Shown one piece after another: positions 1 through 6,613 of a stretch of DNA of 9,993 nt. Positions within the stretch are counted from its first letter, which is position 1, and each line of letters opens with the position of its first letter. The DNA is from an uncultured Neisseriaceae bacterium. Its GTDB lineage: Bacteria > Pseudomonadota > Gammaproteobacteria > Burkholderiales > UBA11063. A program made the position numbers and the translations under genes. The stretch spans positions 1-9,993 of the forward strand of contig CAITEL010000068.1 of the NCBI GenBank assembly GCA_903891375.1, given 5' to 3'. A model generated the notes under the pieces. That model was given only the letters and a program-made list of their open reading frames with translations, was not told the origin of the DNA and did not search any database.

Positions 1-1
1 A

Positions 2-445
2 TCAGATTTGAATTTATATCAAAAAGGTGATGTGAATACCTCAATGGGTGGTCGTTGGGAGTTTCATAAATATAGTTGGAAAATTATTAAAGATGCACCA
101 CTATTAGGCCATGGTACAGGGAGTTTTAATAGTCAATATAAGAGTGAAACAAACAAAACAATTACCACAAATCCACATAATGATTATTTATGGTTTGGGG
201 TGGAGCTTGGTGGTGTTGGTATGCTTTCTTTGATATTATTTATTTTGATTGCAGTAAGAGAGTCGTACAAATTAATGATTCCATATAAATACTTAGGAGT
301 AATATTAGTGGTTACATATGCAATTGCATGTTTTCAAAACTCTTTTTTCACGGATAGAATCACAGGTGAAGCGTTTGTGATTTTTGCATGTTGTATGCTT
401 GCAAATAATAAAAAGCATCAAGCGCGTAGTTTAGATTGTAACTAG
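2..445 (+). CDS. O-antigen ligase/polymerase family (Wzy_C/WaaL-like) membrane protein, C-terminal part, truncated by window edge
   Basis: This is the 3' end of a gene that begins before the window. The frame is open from base 2, so the TTG at position 8 is not a real start. The visible ~147 residues match the end of the complete paralogue at 1318-2535 motif for motif: a KGD-x2-TS-x-G stretch, EFHKY, IKD-x-P, GHGTGSF, NPHNDYLW and VELGGVG, then two or three hydrophobic segments. In WaaL-type ligases a periplasmic histidine in the loop before the last membrane segments is needed for glycan transfer; the His of PHND is the likely counterpart. The family moves or joins undecaprenyl-pyrophosphate-linked glycans at the outer face of the inner membrane. 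Ligase (WaaL), polymerase (Wzy) and protein O-glycosyltransferase (PglL) cannot be told apart from this fragment. The stop codon lies 2 bases before the next gene, which suggests one operon. Confidence 0.85.
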   Translation, partial: SDLNLYQKGDVNTSMGGRWEFHKYSWKIIKDAPLLGHGTGSFNSQYKSETNKTITTNPHNDYLWFGVELGGVGMLSLILFILIAVRESYKLMIPYKYLGVILVVTYAIACFQNSFFTDRITGEAFVIFACCMLANNKKHQARSLDCN

Positions 446-447
446 AT

Positions 448-1254
448 ATGCTTTCTATCATAACGGCAATACATAACCAAATTAATGTTAATCAATTATT
501 TTGGAACAGTCTTAAAAAATACACCAAAAATAATTTTGAATTAATTATCATTGACAATGCCTCTACAGATGGTAGTGTAGATTTCTTTGAATCTGTTGGT
601 GCTAAAGTGATCCGTAATCAAGCTAATTATTCATATCCATATTGTCAAAATCAAGGAATAAAAATTGCCAAATATGACTGGTTAGTTTTTATGAATAATG
701 ACATAATAGTATCGAAAGATTGGGATACGCATATTATGGAAAATATGCAAGTGAATAATTTAGAAGTGGCAACAGTTTGTGGGATTGAACATTTAGAGAA
801 TTTTATAGAAACACAACAAATAAAACGTAAATGGAAACTAGTTAAAAATACCTTGTCTGTATTTGGTAAAAGTAAATTTATTTTGAATCTTATGCATAGG
901 ATTATGTATAGAAACTGGGAGCTATTTACTCAAACACGGTATAATAAATTTTTACAACAAACAAAAGAGGGTGTTGTGGGTAATACCGTTGTAATTAGGC
1001 GTGAAGCTTTAGAAAAAATAGGTTTATGGGATGAGCATATTCAAGCAGCTGATTTTGATTTATATTTGCGTACAAAAAAACGTGAGTTAGAACATAAAGA
1101 CATGCGCGCCTCTCAGATATGTTTAGACACATTTATTCATCACTATATACGATTAACTACGTATGCTAATCCGCCACAATTTGTTGATCAATCTAACCTA
1201 ATTACAATAGAAGATAAATGGGGTGAATTTATGCACTGGTTTCCTAAGTGTTAA
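448..1254 (+). CDS. Family 2 glycosyltransferase (GT-A fold)
   Basis: A 268-residue soluble protein with no membrane segments. The N-terminus has the usual GT2 first strand (LSIITAIHN, residues 2-10), then IIIDNASTDGS (33-43), which binds the nucleotide sugar, and FMNNDI (81-86) at the place of the metal-binding DxD motif; here it reads NND. A second conserved part follows: GNTVVIRREALEKIGLWDE (178-196), then AADFDLYLR (200-208), where the ED-type catalytic base usually lies, and HHYIR (231-235). GT2 enzymes of this kind move a sugar from a nucleotide donor to a lipid-linked or core acceptor in the cytoplasm; donor and acceptor cannot be read from the sequence. The ATG at 448 fits because the first strand begins at once. 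I see no good ribosome binding site, so it may be translated by coupling to the gene ending 2 bases upstream. It lies between two ligase-like paralogues. Confidence 0.9.
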   Translation: MLSIITAIHNQINVNQLFWNSLKKYTKNNFELIIIDNASTDGSVDFFESVGAKVIRNQANYSYPYCQNQGIKIAKYDWLVFMNNDIIVSKDWDTHIMENMQVNNLEVATVCGIEHLENFIETQQIKRKWKLVKNTLSVFGKSKFILNLMHRIMYRNWELFTQTRYNKFLQQTKEGVVGNTVVIRREALEKIGLWDEHIQAADFDLYLRTKKRELEHKDMRASQICLDTFIHHYIRLTTYANPPQFVDQSNLITIEDKWGEFMHWFPKC

Positions 1255-1305
1255 GTATAACTTCAATTTTAAACTCTCTTACATACTACCAATATTATAT
1301 CGAAA

Positions 1306-1310
1306 GTGGA
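1306..1310 (+). promoter_or_regulatory. Ribosome binding site that decides the start of the second ligase-like gene
   Basis: GTGGA lies 7 bases before an ATG at 1318. A GTG at 1306 in the same frame would give four extra residues, but that GTG is part of this Shine-Dalgarno-like stretch. The ATG at 1318 is therefore the better start. Confidence 0.55.
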
Positions 1311-1317
1311 AATAAAT

Positions 1318-2535
1318 ATGAACCCTCAAAGAATGTACTTGTATAGTTTTGTATCATTTTTAACTGGTTTAGCGATACCAGTTTCTACTGCATTACAAAA
1401 TATAACTGTTGTTTTTATTTCATTAGTTGTTATTGTGGACCCTAATATTCGCAAGTCAATTAGAGATATTTCACGTAATTATTTTGTAGTATTCTGTGTT
1501 TTACTCTATGTTTTGTTTTTGTTATGGGTTTATAAAAGTCAAGCACCAACTCAAGATGTTACACATATGCTAATAAAAATGCGTGGATATGTTTTGTGTC
1601 CTTTAATTTTTGCTTTTTTCACCACAATTGAATATCGTGTATGGGCGTGTAGAGGGTTTATTCTTGGTGCTTTAATTACTTTGGCCATTTCGTTTATTAT
1701 GTTTGCATTTAATCATCCAATGTTATCAGCTACAAGCGGAGGTTGGACATGTACTATTGGTGATTGGCCAGCTTTTCGTTACCACACCTATCATAATTTA
1801 TTTTTAGCGGTGATGGTTACAGGTTTAATATCTTTAATGTTATATTTCGGTAATGCATTATCTAGAAAAACTAAAATTATTTATGTAGTATTATGTTTAT
1901 TATCAACCTATGATATTTTATATTTAGTTCAGGGTCGTGCAGGGCAAATTATATATGTTATGATGTTAATGTTGGTGTTTTTATTGTGGAACTTTAAAAA
2001 AGGAATTTTTATATCCATAGGGATTGCAATTTTATCTCTAGCAATATTACAAACCTCTCCTGGTTTAAAATGTGGTTTAGAACGAGTTACGAGTGATGTG
2101 CAAAATTACGATAAAGGTGATGCGGATACTTCATTTGGAGCACGATTAGAATTTCATAAATATGCATTAATGATGATAAAAGACAAACCAATTACAGGTT
2201 ATGGCACTGGTAGTTTTCATTACTCATATCAAAAATATACGGGTTTTATGGGTAATAGGGCAACAAGACACCCCCACAATGATTTTTACTGGCTTTGGGT
2301 AGAGCTTGGTATATTTGGGCCATTGGGTTTACTTGCTATAATTTTTGCTGGTATTTACTATGGTTATAAATCAAGGACACCAGAGGGAAAATTTGCGGTT
2401 ATTATTTCAATTAGTTATGCAGTTTGTGCCTTGCAAGGCGGTGGGTATACTGATAACATCAGTGGTGCAGCATTTATTATATTAATGGCGGTTTTTCTCT
2501 CAGGTAATACATTCAATCGCCTAATTAAAAAATAG
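1318..2535 (+). CDS. O-antigen ligase/polymerase family (Wzy_C/WaaL-like) membrane protein, complete
   Basis: A 405-residue protein with about ten hydrophobic segments, the usual size and shape for WaaL/Wzy_C proteins. A long loop lies between residues ~246 and ~330. Visible motifs are QGRAGQI (205-211), with the arginine typical of the family; ARLEFHKY (275-282); GYGTGSF (294-300); HPHNDFYW (318-325), with the likely functional histidine; and VELGIFG (328-334). The family transfers or polymerises undecaprenyl-pyrophosphate-linked glycans at the periplasmic face of the inner membrane. It is clearly homologous to the truncated gene at the window start; the two copies flank a GT2 gene. One may act as ligase and the other as polymerase, or they may use different glycans, but this is inference. 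The gene starts 63 bases after the GT2 stop. The alternative GTG start at 1306 adds MEIN and is less likely. Confidence 0.85.
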   Translation: MNPQRMYLYSFVSFLTGLAIPVSTALQNITVVFISLVVIVDPNIRKSIRDISRNYFVVFCVLLYVLFLLWVYKSQAPTQDVTHMLIKMRGYVLCPLIFAFFTTIEYRVWACRGFILGALITLAISFIMFAFNHPMLSATSGGWTCTIGDWPAFRYHTYHNLFLAVMVTGLISLMLYFGNALSRKTKIIYVVLCLLSTYDILYLVQGRAGQIIYVMMLMLVFLLWNFKKGIFISIGIAILSLAILQTSPGLKCGLERVTSDVQNYDKGDADTSFGARLEFHKYALMMIKDKPITGYGTGSFHYSYQKYTGFMGNRATRHPHNDFYWLWVELGIFGPLGLLAIIFAGIYYGYKSRTPEGKFAVIISISYAVCALQGGGYTDNISGAAFIILMAVFLSGNTFNRLIKK

Positions 2536-2538
2536 GAG
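2534..2538 (+). promoter_or_regulatory. Ribosome binding site for a TTG start
   Basis: AGGAG lies 7 bases before the TTG at 2546 and overlaps the TAG stop (2533-2535) of the previous gene. It is one of the best Shine-Dalgarno matches in the window and supports the unusual TTG start of the GT9 gene and coupled translation. Confidence 0.75.
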
Positions 2539-2545
2539 TTTAACT

Positions 2546-3568
2546 TTGCGAGTATTGGTTATAAGAACAGATTTCTTGGGTGATGGTGTTTTATCATCAC
2601 CTTTTATATATGCATTGCAACATTATGCAGTATCTATTGATTTATTATGTTATGACTACAACTATGCGGCATTTAAATTTAACCCACATTTAAGTGATAT
2701 ATATTGTCTTAAAAAAAACGAACCGTTAAGTAGTAAAGATAATCAAGCTATCATAAAAAATATATATTCTAAAGATTATATTGCAGTGTTTATATTAAAT
2801 CGTGATAGAGAAAATTATCAGTTTGTTTTTGATATGGATACTCGCTACGTGTTTAGTCATGAACTAGGTTATAAAAGTTTTAACTCACGTTGCTTTATGT
2901 ATTATGCAAAACTTAAACCTAAATATTATTTTATTAAATATGATGATTCAATTCATGAAGTAATTAATTCATTTAACTTACTTAAGTTTGGTTTGAAAAC
3001 ACTCCGTGCAAATTCTTACATAGATATTACTACGCCAAATTGCTTTTTTTATACTGATACATATAATCCGGATGATCCATTAAACAAAACACAGGTGGAT
3101 AAAAACAAGGTGGCATTAAATATATCAGGTAGGGCTGATACTGTGCGGTATATTCCAACATCGTTAGCTATTTGTATTATAAATGGAATTTTAGCTCAAA
3201 ATAAATCAATATTATTAATTGCATCAGCAAATGACAAAGATAGAGCATTGGAGATTTTAAATGCAATTCCAAACAGCACTAATATATCATTATGTTGTGA
3301 GAGTGATGTATTTGTTGTTGCAAATCAAATGTCGCAGAGTGAATACTTCATTGGCGCTGATGGTGGATTATTACATGTTGCAGCGGGGTTGGGGATGAAG
3401 TGTATTGGCTTATTTCATGCTCAAAATATTAACTCGTGGCATCCTTGGACTACAACCCAAGTGTGTTTACAAACTGCGACGAAACGGATCTATGATATTT
3501 CACCTATGGAGGTGATAGCTAAACTTGATTACCTAGCAAACGATATACTTAGCACGGGCACAAATTGA
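2546..3568 (+). CDS. Family 9 glycosyltransferase (heptosyltransferase-like, GT-B fold)
   Basis: A 340-residue soluble protein. The N-terminus MRVLVIRTDFLGDGVLSSP (1-19) is the classic GT9 start; Asp13 corresponds in position to the catalytic-base aspartate of WaaC. HEVINSFNLLKFGL (137-150) fits the middle family motif. The C-terminal donor-binding half has IGADGGLLHVAAGLGMKCIG (269-288) followed by SWHPW (297-301), the family's D-x-G-x2-H-x-A signature and W-x-P motif. GT9 enzymes add ADP-heptose or a related sugar to lipid A inner core or to other surface glycans. The sequence does not say which transferase (WaaC, WaaF, WaaQ or another) this is. The start is TTG; the first residues of the family motif begin exactly there and AGGAG precedes it. 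It is the last gene of the polysaccharide block and converges on hda. Confidence 0.9.
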   Translation: MRVLVIRTDFLGDGVLSSPFIYALQHYAVSIDLLCYDYNYAAFKFNPHLSDIYCLKKNEPLSSKDNQAIIKNIYSKDYIAVFILNRDRENYQFVFDMDTRYVFSHELGYKSFNSRCFMYYAKLKPKYYFIKYDDSIHEVINSFNLLKFGLKTLRANSYIDITTPNCFFYTDTYNPDDPLNKTQVDKNKVALNISGRADTVRYIPTSLAICIINGILAQNKSILLIASANDKDRALEILNAIPNSTNISLCCESDVFVVANQMSQSEYFIGADGGLLHVAAGLGMKCIGLFHAQNINSWHPWTTTQVCLQTATKRIYDISPMEVIAKLDYLANDILSTGTN

Positions 3569-3651
3569 GTTTTTTGATTTCGCTCTTGGTGATGTACGAG
3601 AGTACACGGCCGCTTATCAAAAACCTCAAATTTTGAGCGCACTAAGTATAT
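3543..3651. terminator. Large imperfect inverted repeat between convergent genes, likely bidirectional terminator
   Basis: The outer arms at 3543-3552 and 3642-3651 are perfectly complementary over 10 bases (ATATACTTAG) and lie inside the 3' ends of the GT9 and hda genes. The middle arms at 3565-3578 and 3616-3629 pair at 13 of 14 positions and hold runs of T and A. At the tip is a 5-bp stem, TGTAC (3593-3597) with GTACA (3602-3606), closed by a GAGA tetraloop of the GNRA type. The right side also has the small dyad CTCAAA-T-TTTGAG (3625-3637). The convergent position suggests termination on both strands. No classic U-tract follows the stem, so a dispersed structured repeat is an alternative. 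Confidence 0.6.
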
Positions 3652-4322
3652 TCACATGCAATCACTTGTTTAATTAATGGTATAGTAATATTTCGATGTT
3701 CAAGCATAGCAGTATCTGCAATTTTATGGATAGTGTTAATCAGTATGCCAATATTTCTTGTATATCGTGAAATCATATAGTTTAGTTCTGAGTCAGCGAT
3801 GGTTATACCTTCTTTTAGAATGTAGAGATGAAGTGTTTGCATTATTTCATTGTCATCAGGTGAGATTAAATGTAAATTTAGGCCAGATAAAATTCTTGTT
3901 TTTAAATCATTACGAATATTCTGATTATTCTCAAAACCAAAAGCGCTACTTGTAACTAATAAATTATCTCGGTTAGATAATTTTATGGAATTGAATAAGT
4001 CAAATAGTTCAATTTGTTGTACTTCATTCAAAGAATCAATATTATCAATTGCAATATATTGATAATATGTAGCAAGGTTTCTTATTTCATTCTCAGAAAT
4101 AGAGTCAAGAGAATTGATATATTTTGTGCTTTTATGTAATAAACACGCCTCATTTACCCATGATTTTAACAAATGAGTCTTACCGCTATTTTTTATACCA
4201 CAAATATGAGTAAATTGACTGTTATTATTTTTCAGCGCTTCGCTAACTTTTTTATTACTAATAGTGATAAAATTATCAAAAGAATGTTCGCTATTGAATA
4301 AATCCAACAATTGAGGTTTCAT
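3642..4322 (-). CDS. hda: DnaA regulatory inactivator Hda homologue (DnaA-related AAA+ ATPase)
   Basis: A 226-residue protein, close to the size of Hda (about 230), with only the AAA+ part of DnaA and no DNA-binding domain IV. Residues 4-9, QLLDLF, near the N-terminus match the QL-x-D/L-L-F type of sliding-clamp-binding motif, a defining Hda feature. Walker A is GIKNSGKT (42-49), with Asn where most have Gly. Walker B is YIAIDNID (89-96), like the IDNI of E. coli Hda. DLKTRILSGL (139-148) is the Box VII region; Arg143 is the likely arginine finger acting on DnaA-ATP. SRYTRNIGIL (185-194) fits sensor II. The known role is to promote ATP hydrolysis by DnaA when bound to the loaded clamp, which prevents re-initiation. 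The ATG overlaps the stop of the transporter gene (ATGA), and AGGAG at 4328-4332 precedes it by 5 bases. A Hda-like loader of other function is less likely. Confidence 0.87.
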   Translation of the reverse strand: MKPQLLDLFNSEHSFDNFITISNKKVSEALKNNNSQFTHICGIKNSGKTHLLKSWVNEACLLHKSTKYINSLDSISENEIRNLATYYQYIAIDNIDSLNEVQQIELFDLFNSIKLSNRDNLLVTSSAFGFENNQNIRNDLKTRILSGLNLHLISPDDNEIMQTLHLYILKEGITIADSELNYMISRYTRNIGILINTIHKIADTAMLEHRNITIPLIKQVIACEYT

Positions 4323-5389
4323 GATGTCTCCTCGTTATAGTAATTAGTATGTATATAGTATTTTCGAACATAGCGGAGTAATACTACTGCAATAGTTGAG
4401 AGAGGTAGGGCTAATAAGACACCAACTACACCAAAAAGTTTACCGAAAACCATAAGGGCAAATATAATCATAATAGGATTAAGGCCAATTTTTCCACCAA
4501 CCAAGAATGGAGTAATTAATCCGCCCTCAAGTAAATGCCCAACAACAAAGACGCCTAATATCCAGAAAATCAAATTCATGCTAGTAAAATCAGTAAAACC
4601 AACAGCAAGAGAGATAAATAACCCAGTTAAAATACCTAGATATGGAATAAATACTAAGAGTCCAGTAATAGTCCCAATTAAAGTTGCTGAGTTTAATCCA
4701 ATTATATTGAGAGCTATGGAATAATATAATGCCATAATAAACATAACACTAATTTGCCCACGTAAGTAAGCTGCAAGTAAACGATCAATGTCGGTGATAA
4801 CTTGATGGACAATATCTTTATAACGTTTAGGAATCAGGTCATCAAAAAATTTTAAAAGGTTACCCCAATTGTTAGTAGAGTAAAACAGAATAAATGGAAT
4901 CAATATGATATATACTAGTATTTCAACGAGTACAATGCTATTATGTGCTAGTGGTGAGAATATATTCACATGATTATAAAGAGTACCTATGTTTTTAAGT
5001 ATAACGCTTTTAGCCATATTGTAGTCTAATGTTAAATGTGTGTCATATTTAACATTGATGACATTTAAGAGTTTAACATTAATAACGTTAATAAGAGTTG
5101 GTATTTCGCTGATTATCGATTTTATTTGGATTAATATATTGGGTAAAAGAAATACAGGTATTGAAATAAAAATAAGAAAAATCAGTATTGAAATCATAAA
5201 ACTTATAATACTTCGTTTTATTTTACATTTATTTTGTATTTTTTCTACAAATGGATTAACAATATAGGATAAAATTAGGGCTATTAGAAAAGGGATAAGT
5301 ACTTTTCCGAGTAATAGAATTACATAAAAAATACCAATAGTCAAAGCTAAGGTGCTGATAATAGGTTTTATTTTTATGTGTTCTTGCAT
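4319..5389 (-). CDS. AI-2E family transporter (PerM-like permease)
   Basis: A 356-residue membrane protein, close to E. coli PerM (353). It has a hydrophobic pair at ~10-45, another pair at ~60-90, a soluble part at ~90-145, and a set of C-terminal segments from ~150 to ~340. Family features are LRGQ (209-212), FIPYLG (247-252) and the closing [20 protein letters not shown] (303-322) followed by [10 protein letters not shown] (323-332). Members are called AI-2 exporters or, in some bacteria, cation/proton antiporters; the substrate here is unknown. ATG at 5389 has AGGGA (5396-5400) 6 bases before it. It overlaps hda by 4 bases and is divergent from purM, an arrangement seen in other gammaproteobacteria. 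Residues 99-106 and 107-114 form a tandem 8-residue repeat ([16 protein letters not shown]) in the soluble part. Confidence 0.9.
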   Translation of the reverse strand: MQEHIKIKPIISTLALTIGIFYVILLLGKVLIPFLIALILSYIVNPFVEKIQNKCKIKRSIISFMISILIFLIFISIPVFLLPNILIQIKSIISEIPTLINVINVKLLNVINVKYDTHLTLDYNMAKSVILKNIGTLYNHVNIFSPLAHNSIVLVEILVYIILIPFILFYSTNNWGNLLKFFDDLIPKRYKDIVHQVITDIDRLLAAYLRGQISVMFIMALYYSIALNIIGLNSATLIGTITGLLVFIPYLGILTGLFISLAVGFTDFTSMNLIFWILGVFVVGHLLEGGLITPFLVGGKIGLNPIMIIFALMVFGKLFGVVGVLLALPLSTIAVVLLRYVRKYYIHTNYYNEETS

Positions 5390-5422
5390 TTGTGTTCCCT
5401 GTTTTTATTTATTTCTTACGTA

Positions 5423-5452
5423 ATTATACATTTTAAAGGTTATAATATGCAA
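5423..5452 (-). promoter_or_regulatory. Candidate promoter for the perM-hda operon
   Basis: On the - strand a perfect TATAAT lies at 5428-5423, with a weak -35 candidate TTGCAT at 5452-5447 (18-base spacer; only TTG fits). The transcript would start near 5416 with a leader of about 25 bases. The gap between the two start codons is only 57 bases, so the purM promoter must overlap this one. A + strand -10 candidate, TATACA (5425-5430), lies on the same bases. Confidence 0.4.
5435..5440 (+). promoter_or_regulatory. purM: Ribosome binding site fixing the purM start
   Basis: AAAGGT lies 6 bases before the ATG at 5447. The open frame runs further upstream to 5378, but this site and the PurM N-terminus ([14 protein letters not shown]) show that 5447 is the start. 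Confidence 0.7.
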
Positions 5453-6478
5453 ACTTCTATTACATATAAAGATGCTGGGGTAGATATTGAAATTGGAGAT
5501 CAACTGGTTGAGAGGATAAAACCTTTTGCGAAAAGTACTATGCGTGAAGAAGTTTTAGCTGGAATTGGTGGTTTTGGTGCTATGTTTGATATAGCAAAAA
5601 AATATAAAGAACCAGTGTTAGTCTCAGGTACTGATGGTGTTGGTACAAAGCTAAAATTAGCATTTGAGTTAAACAAACATGATACGATTGGGGAAGATTT
5701 AGTGGCGATGTCGGTCAATGACATTTTAGTACAAGGTGCTGAGCCATTGTTTTTTCTGGATTATTTTGCTTGTGGTAAATTAAACATAGATACCGCAACA
5801 GATGTGATAAAAGGGGTTGCTAAAGGTTGTGAATATGCTGGTTGTAGTTTAATTGGTGGGGAAACTGCTGAAATGCCAGGGATGTATCAAAATGGTGAGT
5901 ATGATTTAGCTGGTTTTGCCGTTGGTTGTGTTGAAAAGAATCAAATAATAGATGGTAAAAAATTAGAGTTAGGCGATGTGATTATAGGTTTAGCAAGCAG
6001 TGGTTTTCATTCTAATGGGTATTCTTTGGTGCGAAAAATAATAAAGCAAAGTAATTTAGATTTAACCGGTAACTTTAATAATAATGAGTCATGGGAGGAT
6101 GCATTGCTTAAACCTACTGTAATTTATGTTAAGCCTATCCTAGAGTTATTGTCTAAATTTGAGATACGAGGGATGTCACATATTACAGGTGGCGGTATTA
6201 CGGGTAATTTAGGGAGAATTTTTCCTGAACAGTTGGCAGCGGAAGTAAAGTTAGATAATTTACCTCAAGATGCTATTTTCTCATGGATTAAACAAGAAGC
6301 AAATCTTAGTCAGTTGCAAATGCTAGAAACGTTCAATTGTGGTATAGGTTTTGCAGTTATAGTGCGTAAAGAGGATGAAATTGCAGTAAAGGAGTTATTA
6401 CACAATAACTATAATGTAACAGCATATACTATAGGTGCTGTTGTAAATAGAATCTCACAAGAGGTTATTTACATTTAA
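5447..6478 (+). CDS. purM: Phosphoribosylformylglycinamidine cyclo-ligase (AIR synthetase)
   Basis: PurM makes 5-aminoimidazole ribonucleotide from formylglycinamidine ribonucleotide and ATP, the fifth step of de novo purine synthesis, in the cytoplasm. The 343 residues match the family's usual ~345. Motifs in order: [12 protein letters not shown] (4-15); GGFGA (41-45); [11 protein letters not shown] (60-70), of the ATP/substrate site; [16 protein letters not shown] (91-106); [11 protein letters not shown] (137-147); [13 protein letters not shown] (184-196); [10 protein letters not shown] (248-257); and FNCGIGF (296-302). No key motif is broken. ATG at 5447 is chosen over the upstream TTG at 5378, which would add residues unlike any PurM. 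The gene diverges from perM. In many gammaproteobacteria purN follows purM; here the next gene is an amino acid permease 135 bases away, so purN must be elsewhere or missing. Confidence 0.97.
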   Translation: MQTSITYKDAGVDIEIGDQLVERIKPFAKSTMREEVLAGIGGFGAMFDIAKKYKEPVLVSGTDGVGTKLKLAFELNKHDTIGEDLVAMSVNDILVQGAEPLFFLDYFACGKLNIDTATDVIKGVAKGCEYAGCSLIGGETAEMPGMYQNGEYDLAGFAVGCVEKNQIIDGKKLELGDVIIGLASSGFHSNGYSLVRKIIKQSNLDLTGNFNNNESWEDALLKPTVIYVKPILELLSKFEIRGMSHITGGGITGNLGRIFPEQLAAEVKLDNLPQDAIFSWIKQEANLSQLQMLETFNCGIGFAVIVRKEDEIAVKELLHNNYNVTAYTIGAVVNRISQEVIYI

Positions 6479-6496
6479 AACACGGACACATTGTAT

Positions 6497-6524
6497 TGGA
6501 AATTAATTCACATGCGTGAATAAT
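6497..6524 (+). promoter_or_regulatory. Candidate promoter for the APC permease gene
   Basis: TTGGAA (6497-6502, 4 of 6 to the -35 consensus) and AATAAT (6519-6524, 5 of 6 to the -10 consensus) are 16 bases apart. The dyad ATTCAC-N4-GTGAAT (6506-6521) fills the spacer, where a repressor could act. The start of transcription would be near 6531. This is a pattern match only. Confidence 0.3.
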
Positions 6525-6556
6525 GATTTTGTTGCAGTGCAACTACATATTATTCA
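6506..6556 (+). promoter_or_regulatory. Overlapping and nested dyads in the purM-permease gap (operator or leader hairpin)
   Basis: Three inverted repeats lie together. ATTCAC (6506-6511) pairs with GTGAAT (6516-6521). TGAATAAT (6517-6524) pairs with ATTATTCA (6549-6556). Inside the latter sits GTTGCA-G-TGCAAC (6531-6543), whose centre nearly coincides with that of the outer pair. The first and second share bases 6517-6521, so the two hairpins cannot form at once. No T-tract follows, which makes a simple intrinsic terminator for purM unlikely; an operator or a switching leader for the permease is possible. Confidence 0.45.
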
Positions 6557-6613
6557 AATAACATGGTAAACTTCCGTCCTTGAACATAATTTTAACTATG
6601 GGGTTATTATATA

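Noticed and set aside
5040..5267. A 75-codon + strand open frame inside the perM-like gene
   Set aside because: Antisense to a conserved membrane protein; low-complexity isoleucine-rich translation and no ribosome binding site.
5378..5446. N-terminal extension of PurM from a TTG at 5378
   Set aside because: The added residues are hydrophobic and unlike PurM, overlap the perM start, and the ATG at 5447 has its own ribosome binding site and the right N-terminus.
5441..5446. TATAAT directly before the purM ATG as a -10 box
   Set aside because: It would place the transcription start within the coding region, and no -35 lies at the right distance; the bases serve as the spacer after AAAGGT.
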